Assembly (NCBI RefSeq): GCF_947501225.1
Contig: NZ_CANMUW010000010.1
Span: 62,001 to 126,000 of the forward strand
Origin: an uncultured Shewanella sp.
GTDB lineage: Bacteria; Pseudomonadota; Gammaproteobacteria; Enterobacterales; Shewanellaceae
DNA length: 64,000 nt
Direction: 5' to 3'
Positions 27,301 through 35,214 of this stretch are shown here, one piece after another. A program made the position numbers and the translations under genes. The first letter of the stretch is position 1; each line of letters opens with the position of its first letter. The notes under the pieces are model-generated. The model ran no database searches, was not told the DNA's origin, and saw nothing but the letters and a program-made list of their open reading frames with translations.

Positions 27301-30300
27301 AATGGTGTTTACTCATCGTTACCGGGAACTCCCGCGGTTGAGAGAGATTACAGCTTCGGTGGCTCGACGAGTATTACGACCAGGAGCCTGTCATTTATCG
27401 ATGTTAGCCATAGCGTTGTCATTGCCGTGGATGATGGTGATGCGGGAGTGCTTGAGGTCGGTGATATTCTTGAATACACAGTGGTAATAACTAACAAGGG
27501 GCCGGCGGTTAGCCAGACCAGCTATAGTGAGAATATTCCCGGCAACACTACCTATGTGGCAACAACGCCGGCAACTACGAGTCAGGGCAGTATCGATGTA
27601 GGTAGCTTGCCAAATCTGGCATTTGATATTGGTGCGATGAACACTAATGATGTGGTGACATTGAACTATAGGGTCAGCATCAACAGTGGCGTGACAGCCG
27701 GCACTCAGATCCGGGCTCAGGGAGCCGTGGATTCAGAGCTAACAGTGCCGGAACTCTCTGATTCAGATGCCAACGACAGTAACGGCGATCAGGCAACAAT
27801 CATCTATGTGCAAGATGCCGTTGGACGACTCGATGCGCTCTATATTCAGCAAACGGCGCAGTGGACTCAAGATCTAGATGGTAATGGTGAGATCTCACCC
27901 AGTGACACCATGAAGATCAGTTATTTTATTCAGAATATCTCATCCAGTGAGCTAACTAATGTCACCTTGGCTGAAACTCTGCCTGTAGGCGTGACCTATG
28001 TCGCCCCGACTTCTGTAATTTCCGGTGCCAATATCATCAATGTTTCGGGAAGCAATGTTGATGTTACTATTGCGTCTCTCGCGGCAGGTCAGGTGATAGT
28101 GGCCGAGTATCAAGTTACTATCGATGACCCATTATTCGATTCAGATGCAACACCTACCATTGAACAGTTTACTCACACTGCAATAGGTAACAGCGATCAG
28201 ACCGATGCGGTTACCAGTGACAGTAACGGTAACCAGGCTGACGGTTCTCAGCCCGTCCGCTATACGGCTGTGAGTGGTGGGGCGAGTGAGCCTGATGTCG
28301 ATGTTTACCTGGATTGGAGCTTAGTTAACGATCTTGACGGTGATGGTTTGGTCGACCCTGATGATCAGGTTCTCTATCAGTTTACAATTGTCAATTCCGG
28401 TTCGGCAACGGCTGTTAATAGCCGCTTGGCAGATGCAATTCCTGCTAATACGACAGTGATCGCCAACAGCGGCTTTACGAGTCAGGGGGTCGTAGTATCG
28501 GATGCACCATTTGCACTGAATATCGGCGATATAACTCCGGGTAGTGTGATTAATGCTGGAGTCATTGTCACTATTGACTCATCGACAGCGGATGGAACCG
28601 TTGTTGCCAATCAGGGTATATTGAGCGGAACAAACTTTACCGATGTTCCCAGTGATGACAATGCCGATGCCAGTGACGGCAAGAATCCGACCTTGTTCTC
28701 TGTCAGCATCACATCGTCATCGGGTCAGCCTCAAATGTCTGTCTCTGTGGTGAGTTCAACCTTAGTTGAGACGGCGGGCAATGACTTTATTCAAGGTGAG
28801 GAGTTTACTCTCGAGGTCACTCTTAACATTCCAACGGGCAGAACCGATGATTTAACCATCAATGTCGAGTTGCCGACAGGATTAGCCGTTAAAGCTAACA
28901 GTGCCAAATTGAAGCGTCTGTTCGATACAGGGTTAACGGCGTCTCTGGCTCCGGTAGGTTTAAATACTCTTAGCAGTAATACATTTGTCGATGCAACCAG
29001 TGCATTTACCCAAAGTGGCCAATCCTACTCGGTTGTATTTGGCTCTGTGATCAATTCCGATGCAGACAGTAACGATGAGCAGTATGTACTTCGACTTGAA
29101 CTGCTTGAGTCAGGATTAGTCCCGACTTTGGCTTCAGAAAATTACCCGGTTAGGGGGACATTCTCTTATGTGGATAACCTAAACACTAATGTGACCTCAA
29201 CACCGGTTGAACTGCCGCTGAGCTTCTTAAACCGGCTGCCGAGTGCTTTAGATGATAACTTCGATAATATTGCAGAAGATTCGGGGAGCCATTTGTTTGA
29301 TGTGCTGGTCAACGATTTTGATATCGATACCGGTCATGTTGTGAATCTCTCCTCTGTTGCGACTCCCGCCAGTGGATCTAAGGTATCTGTTGTTGCAGGT
29401 AAAGTCTCTTATACACCGGCGGCTAACTTTAATGGGGTCGATACACTCACCTATACCATAGCGGATAATGCTGGTGGCCTGAGTAGTGCGTCTGTCACCG
29501 TTAATGTGTCACCGGTAAATGATAAGCCGGTAGCGCAGGGTGATACTTACTCTGTGAGCGAGGGAAAAATCTTAACTGTTGCAAGTAGCAATGGTGTAAA
29601 AACTAACGACTCAGATGTAGATAACGATCCGTTAACGGTCATCTTGGTGAGTGGTGTCAGTCATGGCTCTTTAACTTTGAATGGGGATGGCTCGTTTGTC
29701 TATCAGCATAACGGTGAAGAGTCTTTGTCAGATAGCTTCAGCTATAGGGTGAGTGATGGCTCACTCGATAGTAATGTGGTCATGGTGACTATCTCAATAG
29801 CGCCGGTTAATGATGCGCCGGATGCGATTAACGATATGTTGATATTAGACGAGGATACGCCGACTTCGACTTATCCGTTAGTAAACGATATTGATGTCGA
29901 TGATAGCCAGTTAAGTGTAACTTCGGCTCAAGCGGCTCACGGCACCGTCGTTATCGGCAGTGATGGCAGCGTTCTTTATACCCCCGAGGCCAATTATCAT
30001 GGTGAAGATCAAATCGCCTACTGTGTTGAAGATGCTAGCGGGCTTTCAGATTGTGCCGTAATTTTTGTGACGGTTACACCGGTAAATGATCGCCCGGTCG
30101 CGTTGAACGATATTGCTTCAACCATAGTGGATGAAGCTATCAATATTTCTGTACTGGGTAATGATTCCGATGTCGATGGCGACTCGCTTACGATTGTAAA
30201 TATCGGTAGTTCTCAGGCGAATGTTCAGCTAAATGCGGATAATACACTCGCATTTATGCCACCAGAGGGCTTTATCGGTGAGTTAAGCTTCTCATACACC

Positions 30301-32832
30301 GTCAGTGACGGTGTTAATGGTGATGAGCTTACGGCTCAAGCAATGGTAACTGTAACGGTTAAAGAGAGTGAAGAGGATAATTTACCGCCGGTAGCCGTCG
30401 ATGACAGCTTTGCGGTCAATGACTGGCAACCGATCAAGATATTACCACTGGCTAACGACAGTGATCCTGAAAATGAGTTAATTAGCTTACTGTCTGCGAG
30501 TGTGGGTATGGGGCAAATTGATATTCAGGGCAACGAGATTACTTACACACCAGTGCAAGGCTTGGTAGGCGAAGTCGTTATTGAATATCTTATTGCGGAC
30601 CCGGAGGGGTTAACCGATGTGGGCCGCATTCGAATCGATATCGATATTGATGAGGGTGCGCTATTCCCGGTAATTTCACTGCCGGACGATCTGTGTGGTG
30701 ACTTAAGAGCCGATGCAGATGCCCTATACACCAGACTGGATATAGGTACGGCGACAGCGGTTGATAATTTTGGTAACCCGTTGCCAGTGTCTATCATCAA
30801 TAATAACTTGTTATTTCCTCCCGGGAATAGTCAGGCGTTTTGGCAGGCCGTTGATAGTGAGGGGCGCGTCACTATTGCTGCGCAAAACATCTGTGTCAGG
30901 CCTCTGGTCTCTTTCAAGAAGGACCAAACTGTATTAGAAGGTGAGAAGGCTAAGGTTGGTGTGTATCTTAACGGCCCATCTGAGACTTATCCATTAGTGA
31001 TCGATTACCAGCTTTCTGGAACCGTCGTTGATTCTGATTATGTGTTGGCATCGGGGGAGGTGGTAATCGAGTCAGGAACCGAGGCTGAGCTCTTAATCGA
31101 TATCTTACAGGATGACTTAATCGAGGGGGATGAAACTCTGACGTTGACCTTAGGTTCGAGTTTAAATCGAGCCAGTCAATCGAGCCATACGCTAACTATT
31201 AGTGAAGGTAATATTGCACCTAAGGTGAGCTTAACAGCAAGCCAAGCTGGGGACTCTAGATTAACAGTAAGTCGTACTGGCGGGGAAGTGATTATCGACT
31301 CGACAGTTTACGATGCCAATGTTGATGACACCTGGGAATTTAGTTGGGATTCACAGCTAACTAATATCAGCCAGTCAGATGCTTCGTTTACCTTCGAGCC
31401 GTCAGAGCTGGATACCGGTGTCTATCAAGTTAACCTGTTAGTGACCGACAACGGCGTTCCTGCACTCGATGACAAGGCGACTATCTATGTTCATGTCGTG
31501 GATGCCCTAGAGGTGCTAACCGATGCCGATTCCGATGGTGATTTGATCCCCGACAATATTGAGGGTTATCAAGATACCGACGGCGATGGCACCCCAGACT
31601 ATTTAGATCGTGTCGATGAGTGTAATGTCCTGTTTGAAAAGAGTGAAACTCAAAACCAGTACCTGGTCGAGGGGGACCCGGGGGTCTGCTTGAGAAGAGG
31701 CGAGCTGACGTTTAATGCGTCGACAGGTGGGGCCTTAATCACAGAGAAAAGCGATAAGTATGATGACCTGATCCCAGTCGACCAGCAGGCTATCAATGTG
31801 GGTGGGATCATGGACTTTATCGCTTACGGCCTACCTGATAACAGTCAGCTGTATCGCATTGTTACACCGCTGCGTAGTCCGATCCCCATGGATGCCGTCT
31901 ATCGTAAGTATCGTTCCGACTCAGGGTGGGGCGACTTTGTCGAAGATGCTGATAACAGCCTTTGGTCTACAAGAGGCGAGCCTGGCTATTGTCCGCCCAC
32001 GGGGAGCGATTTGTGGCAGCCTGGCTTAAATGAAGGCGATTGGTGTGTGCAGCTTATTATTCGGGATGGTGGAGCGAATGATGATGACGGTATAACCAAT
32101 GGTAGTATTGCCGATCCCGGTTTTGTCGGTACCAGACTTCGGGGAAATCGTGCCCCGGTTGCTATCAACGATAGCTTGACCGTTAAATTGAATGAAGAGG
32201 TCTTGATAGACATTCTCGTTAATGACAGCGACCCGGACGGTGATGATTTAAGAATAGTTTCTGTTAGTGCCGATTTTGGTTCCGTGGTGATTGATGGTGG
32301 CAGTATTGTTTATCAGGCTCCGACTAATATCGTTGGGCAAGATACAGTCCGCTACGGTATTTCAGATGGAAATGGCGGCACCGGCCATGCTGTGGTCAAT
32401 ATCACTATCTTAGCGAATCAGGCGCCGGTTGCTATCGATGATAATGCTGAGGTGCTGCAGGGTGAGCAGGTAGCCATTAATGTACTGACAAACGACTACG
32501 ACCCCGATGGCGATGATATCGGTGTGATAAGCGCTGCCGCGCAAAATGGCACCCTGGAGATCGGAGCTGACGGCATCATTACCTATATATCCGATATCAG
32601 TTTTAGCGGGAACGACAGCATCACCTATGTGATTGAGGATGCATTTGGTCAGAAGGCTGAGGCGGTAATTCATATCGAAGTGACAACCGGAACCCAAGTC
32701 GTTGCCAAGACAGAATCATCCGGTGGTGCGGTGAGTATCTGGAGTTTGCTGATGTTACTTCTGTTTATCTGTATATCCCGTAACGGGAACGTTTTAAAGA
32801 TAGATAGAGCAAACACTTTCAGGTCTGCTTAA
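21325..32832 (+). CDS. Giant secreted repeat protein (DUF11 and cadherin-like repeats, GlyGly-CTERM-like tail)
   Basis: About 3,835 residues. A Sec signal (MTKYKLLVSTLFISFF...) is followed by roughly 2,600 residues of DUF11-type repeats of about 130-150 residues (recurring AGDTVTYTI, VTVTDTLP, LANNGTAPAYDIVVTD types). About five Ig/cadherin-like tandem domains follow (LVNDFDIDTG, VNDIDVDDS, GNDSDVDGDS), then a Calx-beta domain near 3,200, a TSP3-like Asp-rich calcium segment near 3,410 and two more cadherin-like domains. The end SSGGAVSIWSLLMLLLFICI plus basic residues resembles GlyGly-CTERM sorting tails. It is an adhesin or surface filament by architecture. The start is ATG 21325 with GGAAG upstream; a GTG at 21298 is possible. 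Confidence 0.88.
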   Translation: MTKYKLLVSTLFISFFSSLLTQASAHAATPALTNGLPAASFAGEQVCFDVGFSNSDTTPGFGPYIRLDFPSEITLDSASFLGSGVTVTNVGSFPVSGSLTDPKTGSIVSSEQGRGLSLLTLPLGSVVKDGPELAVNVCATLDTSVVVGTPLSVGVQGVFEYGDTATGDNGAIEGTLISKSVTPTVILFQSSNNAPEAENVPGSAFKFSVTDKIDVANGKTAFDLKHQNSLDAALQYHASSATGGVGFVKTAEPLTSAPGGIFTSNFTSITGTAAGNDASVSYTAYITDILDESQCGTQLLTSNAQLDVEYPDDTPLPQQNGSSSLTAKHLVIRQSASPRLVQPGDTVTFTDTLALTQFGEANSLVITDVLPDGFTFAAHQAMTVNGGAVVITPSVSVNAGITTLTYDVHAVTGNLAPGTTIAVAYTATVDQAYVATSQPVLANDNLQATASAEYSLTVGATSCTDGSASSVGITSVSNALSIVNPQAEYAPDDVVTLRHSLSVPSGDTDSIVFETYLPLPVFDVSSISTTFGTDIVPAATDTLALTPANISVDAATNKLRIVWPNVSSTSAQTIAVDIRVAIEDDPFADDLFLTTLFLASTANTPSVMAIDTSPVQLHVRAPELTLTYGIAASDNSVADASLISASPVDSDIFKSDAGDSLSLAITVENSGGADAHDAVVTAPAIAGLTNISIDSVLDGAGTPIAYTGNLLTGLTLTNPLPKNDGTPGTSFSSDTAIITYSADIDSSVNPNEILTSTASVNWSSASGAVSFPTISDSAVITMEYPAVTTSLKSVAPKGNPGNLVVGDIATYETSVTLPEGSTENLNVFVALPAGFEYVDASLNVDTTGFAGTVDTAPTITASGAVNSGQSISVAFDSPAITSVTNDNIASNNSFTFTVNALVTDSTSLSAIDAAQNTTLTANLTYKDQTGSPIQDSASVDFTEHNLAVTSSFSPASGLTAGDTVTVTINLANNGTAPAYDIVVTDILNADLFDVTSAVEGTTPAGYSYSFVNPQVTYTASGALAVGASEVFTYSAVVKDGVVTGSSYASNVSATGDSQAGVSGNPERDSSDTGSATASVTALSVADFSIIDSSESWTSDTGSVEGAIGEVLTYRLTVTVPEGVSSEDGSNAIIDIDLPAGTEYLTGTALIRAFESASLQGSNLSGGLAPIPESNTVISPVINGSKIGFDLGSITNSDNDANDEQIILTFSILVKNTSDNERTNVKTLTANINYNNVDNNPQKVTDTAGFTVVEADLAVSKLASPSSVTGGELVTFTTVITNSNSTNASRGWEWEVSDLLPARLQSPSLTSATLSRGSKDLLGCFSFIGNTLASNASCVSGEHYLDPGETITLVYTATVDPTIGFEEKLTNTLSATVTSLPGARGTGDAAPGAAEGDTGERTGSGNDNDSAQKVNDLIASDSVTVTAGKPTINLTAGSSELPILDKTTVMATMAIPVGTTDNFVFTYDLPTGLTYTGTPVNITTPASNFTASLTPETNLGPADDPLIFDFGALTNSHSGAQDISIEIEVEVDNILANQAGTSLSIGASASYDNASTPPTKTLVIDVIEANLDLSKTITSGATGSDAGDTVSYKITLTNTSTKATAYRVSVADLLPAELLGGPDGTGSGSTFANLVLTNIADAAVLTNTSTPLASADAQVTTTNNADDTLTWPLFNLPPTASVQVDYDVVIANSANAGDSVSNTVTANYNSLEAGGGRDSSDSLDDDDGNLDNYGESVTQAFTVDSSLSIQQGLSAGQADSNFAIGETVSYDIRIDLIEGMSKSLVLTDTLPGGLSFVSSSIIAGAHISYSGAGTPVESPTGTLTYSFGDVTNTSDADAGNDFFIVRLVAQVEDEPGNVAGVILNNTASVTSQAGAAGPDIEPVTIAEPNLLFSITPSLSEVSLGDKVSIAVVLDHDSSSADAFETSFDINIPAGLTYTGSSHVGDGSIDSSVPGVLSVDMGSITLVEDRKSFTFEVTVDSDTEIDKVLSIGISNGVYSSLPGTPAVERDYSFGGSTSITTRSLSFIDVSHSVVIAVDDGDAGVLEVGDILEYTVVITNKGPAVSQTSYSENIPGNTTYVATTPATTSQGSIDVGSLPNLAFDIGAMNTNDVVTLNYRVSINSGVTAGTQIRAQGAVDSELTVPELSDSDANDSNGDQATIIYVQDAVGRLDALYIQQTAQWTQDLDGNGEISPSDTMKISYFIQNISSSELTNVTLAETLPVGVTYVAPTSVISGANIINVSGSNVDVTIASLAAGQVIVAEYQVTIDDPLFDSDATPTIEQFTHTAIGNSDQTDAVTSDSNGNQADGSQPVRYTAVSGGASEPDVDVYLDWSLVNDLDGDGLVDPDDQVLYQFTIVNSGSATAVNSRLADAIPANTTVIANSGFTSQGVVVSDAPFALNIGDITPGSVINAGVIVTIDSSTADGTVVANQGILSGTNFTDVPSDDNADASDGKNPTLFSVSITSSSGQPQMSVSVVSSTLVETAGNDFIQGEEFTLEVTLNIPTGRTDDLTINVELPTGLAVKANSAKLKRLFDTGLTASLAPVGLNTLSSNTFVDATSAFTQSGQSYSVVFGSVINSDADSNDEQYVLRLELLESGLVPTLASENYPVRGTFSYVDNLNTNVTSTPVELPLSFLNRLPSALDDNFDNIAEDSGSHLFDVLVNDFDIDTGHVVNLSSVATPASGSKVSVVAGKVSYTPAANFNGVDTLTYTIADNAGGLSSASVTVNVSPVNDKPVAQGDTYSVSEGKILTVASSNGVKTNDSDVDNDPLTVILVSGVSHGSLTLNGDGSFVYQHNGEESLSDSFSYRVSDGSLDSNVVMVTISIAPVNDAPDAINDMLILDEDTPTSTYPLVNDIDVDDSQLSVTSAQAAHGTVVIGSDGSVLYTPEANYHGEDQIAYCVEDASGLSDCAVIFVTVTPVNDRPVALNDIASTIVDEAINISVLGNDSDVDGDSLTIVNIGSSQANVQLNADNTLAFMPPEGFIGELSFSYTVSDGVNGDELTAQAMVTVTVKESEEDNLPPVAVDDSFAVNDWQPIKILPLANDSDPENELISLLSASVGMGQIDIQGNEITYTPVQGLVGEVVIEYLIADPEGLTDVGRIRIDIDIDEGALFPVISLPDDLCGDLRADADALYTRLDIGTATAVDNFGNPLPVSIINNNLLFPPGNSQAFWQAVDSEGRVTIAAQNICVRPLVSFKKDQTVLEGEKAKVGVYLNGPSETYPLVIDYQLSGTVVDSDYVLASGEVVIESGTEAELLIDILQDDLIEGDETLTLTLGSSLNRASQSSHTLTISEGNIAPKVSLTASQAGDSRLTVSRTGGEVIIDSTVYDANVDDTWEFSWDSQLTNISQSDASFTFEPSELDTGVYQVNLLVTDNGVPALDDKATIYVHVVDALEVLTDADSDGDLIPDNIEGYQDTDGDGTPDYLDRVDECNVLFEKSETQNQYLVEGDPGVCLRRGELTFNASTGGALITEKSDKYDDLIPVDQQAINVGGIMDFIAYGLPDNSQLYRIVTPLRSPIPMDAVYRKYRSDSGWGDFVEDADNSLWSTRGEPGYCPPTGSDLWQPGLNEGDWCVQLIIRDGGANDDDGITNGSIADPGFVGTRLRGNRAPVAINDSLTVKLNEEVLIDILVNDSDPDGDDLRIVSVSADFGSVVIDGGSIVYQAPTNIVGQDTVRYGISDGNGGTGHAVVNITILANQAPVAIDDNAEVLQGEQVAINVLTNDYDPDGDDIGVISAAAQNGTLEIGADGIITYISDISFSGNDSITYVIEDAFGQKAEAVIHIEVTTGTQVVAKTESSGGAVSIWSLLMLLLFICISRNGNVLKIDRANTFRSA

Positions 32833-32854
32833 ATAAATCAGGTGTAATATTTTT

Positions 32855-34084
32855 ATGAATAACAAAACATTTAGCCCACTTTTCAGCGTCGCATTGGGGG
32901 CGCTTCTTTCTCCCCTTGCTGCGCAGGCTTCTAATCATGAATCTCAGGTTGAAGCTGAACATATGTGGTCACAAGGCTGGTACCTTGGTGGACAATTTGG
33001 CTTGGCTAAAACAGATGTCTCTGAAAATGGGTTAGATAAACTTTATGAGCAAGCCGGGATCAACGCCTCCAGCACAAAAGTTGATGACTCAGGGGCGAGT
33101 TATAGCCTGTTTTTGGGATATAAGTTTAATCAATATATTAGTTTAGAAGCGGGCTATACGGATCTTGGAGATCGAAGTGTCGAGTTCTCGGGTCAAGCGA
33201 TAGACTTAGATGCTTATTATGATTTAGCCGAGAATGTGTATCCTGAAACTGCCGATGGCTTCTCATTGAGTGTATTGGGTACTTATCCTATCAGCGAACG
33301 CTTCAGTGTCACTGGTAAGCTGGGGTATTTTGATTGGGAAATGGATGCCGTCACCTCTTCTCTATCAGATGAGTCGGATACTCTGGGGGACGATTCGCGT
33401 TCAGGTTCGGGTGTCTGGTTAGGTGCCGAGTTAGGCTACCAAATCAATCATGATCTTCAGGCCTATGTCAGCTATCAGCATATGCCGCTGGATGCTGATG
33501 ATGTGGGTGTGGTTTCCTTAGGTTTTCGATATTGGTTTGGCGCGTCAGAGTCTAAATCTACGGTAAATACCCAGGTTAAGGCTGCCACTTCACCTAAGTC
33601 GATAGTGCCTGTGGCTGTAAAAGATAGTGACAAAGATGGTGTGTTCGACGGGCAAGACCGATGCGCCAACACGCCGCAATCACATGTCGTCAATACTAAA
33701 GGTTGCACTGAGTTTGCTCCGAGAGTGGCGGAAATTAAGCTCACTGTTTTATATGAAAATGACAGTGATAAAATTGATGTCACTTACACAGATAAGATTC
33801 AGAAGTTAGCCGATTTTATCAATGAGTATGATGTAAAAGAGATCACCGTCTTTGGTCACACTTCGGCAGCGGGATCCCGAGAATACAACCAAAAGTTATC
33901 TGAGCGTCGTGCCGCGTCGGTGGCTGAGATGCTGTCGACAAACTTTCATATTTCAGCAGAGATCATCACAGTCGTAGGCAAAGGTGAGTCTGAGTTGATC
34001 AGCGAAAACCCCGATGATAACCGACGCATCGAAGTTTATCTCAACGAGGAGTTGAATCTGCCGGTTCTTAAACAGCCACTATAA
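32855..34084 (+). CDS. OmpA-family outer-membrane protein
   Basis: 409 residues. A signal peptide ends near LAAQA. An 8-strand OmpA/OmpW-type barrel follows (about 35-215; GWYLGGQFGLAK, YSLFLGYKFNQYISLEAGYTDLGD). Next comes a TSP3-like calcium motif DSDKDGVFDGQDRC with CANTP...KGC, then an OmpA C-terminal peptidoglycan-binding domain (VFGHTSAAGSREYNQKLSERRA, NRRIEVYL). It starts 22 bases after the giant protein, so the two form an operon. It may anchor or help assemble the giant protein at the cell surface, which is inference from linkage. Confidence 0.9.
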   Translation: MNNKTFSPLFSVALGALLSPLAAQASNHESQVEAEHMWSQGWYLGGQFGLAKTDVSENGLDKLYEQAGINASSTKVDDSGASYSLFLGYKFNQYISLEAGYTDLGDRSVEFSGQAIDLDAYYDLAENVYPETADGFSLSVLGTYPISERFSVTGKLGYFDWEMDAVTSSLSDESDTLGDDSRSGSGVWLGAELGYQINHDLQAYVSYQHMPLDADDVGVVSLGFRYWFGASESKSTVNTQVKAATSPKSIVPVAVKDSDKDGVFDGQDRCANTPQSHVVNTKGCTEFAPRVAEIKLTVLYENDSDKIDVTYTDKIQKLADFINEYDVKEITVFGHTSAAGSREYNQKLSERRAASVAEMLSTNFHISAEIITVVGKGESELISENPDDNRRIEVYLNEELNLPVLKQPL

Positions 34085-34118
34085 GCGGCAATATGTTTAG
34101 TCTGTAAGGCACTCTAAA

Positions 34119-34148
34119 TTCAGGGTATTGATTAATCGATGCCCTGAA
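34119..34148. terminator. Hairpin between converging genes
   Basis: TTCAGGG (34119-34125) pairs with CCCTGAA (34142-34148), and the stem continues inward through TATTGAT/ATCGATG with G-U pairs. There is no strong U-run. It lies between the ends of the OmpA gene and the transposase gene, so a two-way terminator is the simplest reading. Confidence 0.5.
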
Positions 34149-34164
34149 CTATCTCTACCTCCAT

Positions 34165-35178
34165 CTATCTATACAGGTGACGGCTGAGCTCTATCACCTC
34201 AATGGCCGTTTTGCCTAAGGTATACCTTCCGGCAATCGCATATTGATGGTTGTAGCGCTTAAGCCATTTTTGCAGATTGTCGTTTAAGATTTCTATGTTT
34301 GATACCTTATTTCTCTTTAAGAATGGCGCGTAGAACTCACTGTGGGCCAGGCTCTGAAACCTGGCGGCGAGTCCATTAACGATAGGTCCGTTATAGGCCC
34401 TTTTCTGAATGTGATTAATGGAGGCTTCCTGAAGCAGAGCCTGAAATGGCTGGCTCTGTTTACCGCTGAATTCGGCGCCCCTGTCGGTTAAAATACTGTT
34501 GATGGGAATACCTTGCTCCTTATACCAGGGAAGTACCTGTGCCCGGAGAAAGTCGGAGGCCAGCTGTGAGCTCTTATCGAGAGAGGCCCGGGCATGTGAG
34601 TATTGGCTGTAGGCATCCATGCAGGTGTGTTGATAGACAGTGCCAAGCCCGGGAATATTGCCGACTCTAAAAGTATCCTGTACGCAGATATCACCGGGTC
34701 TCTGGCAGTCGAGTGCCCCTTCCTCCTGCTGCAGTTTGCAGGACTTTTCTATCTGGTGCTGAGCATTGAAGTCGAGCTCATTTTGCTGTCGCAGGCGGCT
34801 GTTCAGGGCGAGCAAGCGGTTGTGCTTAGTCTCAAGGTTATGACGCAGCCAGATGGTGCGTACCCCACTGGGGGATATGGTACATCCCCTCGCGGTTAGC
34901 AGCTCCGCCACCTTGGCCTGACCATAATTAGGATAGTCGAGTGCGATCTCTATGACCTGATCTTCCACTTCCTGTGAGACCCGGTTCTTAAGTGTGCTCT
35001 TCTTTCTCGACAGGTTGTGCAGTCCCTGTTCGCCGGCATTCTCGTACTGTTTCTTAAAGCGGTAATAGCTGTCCCGGCTGTAACCCATCATGTCGCAGGC
35101 TTTACTGATACTTCCAAGCTCTTTGGCTAGCTGCAATAGTGCCAGTTTACTGCGGATCTCGTTATGATTTGAATACAT
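34165..35178 (-). CDS. IS481-type transposase with a lost catalytic Glu
   Basis: The 337-residue ORF is intact: N-terminal helix-turn-helix (KLALLQLAKELGSISKACDMMGYSRDSYYR) and an RNase H-fold integrase core. Two catalytic Asp are present (VQDTFRVGN and LTDRGAEFSG). The third residue, the Glu of the usual NGxxERF, is Ala here (NGLAARFQ). DDE transposases need all three acidic residues, so the enzyme should be inactive: a fossil or a protein reused for DNA binding. I found no flanking terminal inverted repeats. It lies 36 bases after the transporter stop (transcription order) and converges with the OmpA gene. Confidence 0.82.
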   Translation of the reverse strand: MYSNHNEIRSKLALLQLAKELGSISKACDMMGYSRDSYYRFKKQYENAGEQGLHNLSRKKSTLKNRVSQEVEDQVIEIALDYPNYGQAKVAELLTARGCTISPSGVRTIWLRHNLETKHNRLLALNSRLRQQNELDFNAQHQIEKSCKLQQEEGALDCQRPGDICVQDTFRVGNIPGLGTVYQHTCMDAYSQYSHARASLDKSSQLASDFLRAQVLPWYKEQGIPINSILTDRGAEFSGKQSQPFQALLQEASINHIQKRAYNGPIVNGLAARFQSLAHSEFYAPFLKRNKVSNIEILNDNLQKWLKRYNHQYAIAGRYTLGKTAIEVIELSRHLYR

Positions 35179-35214
35179 ATCAGTTAACTCTGCAGTTTAT
35201 GTTGGCTGCTTCAT

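Noticed and set aside
21513..32697. Many long ORFs on the opposite strand of the giant repeat gene
   Set aside because: They lie inside a coherent 3.8-kb-residue coding frame with clear domains; they lack ribosome sites and family features and come from the Thr/Asp/Ser-rich codon pattern.
34085..35214. Complete insertion sequence around the transposase
   Set aside because: No terminal inverted repeats or target duplication could be recognised, and the spacing to both neighbours is short.
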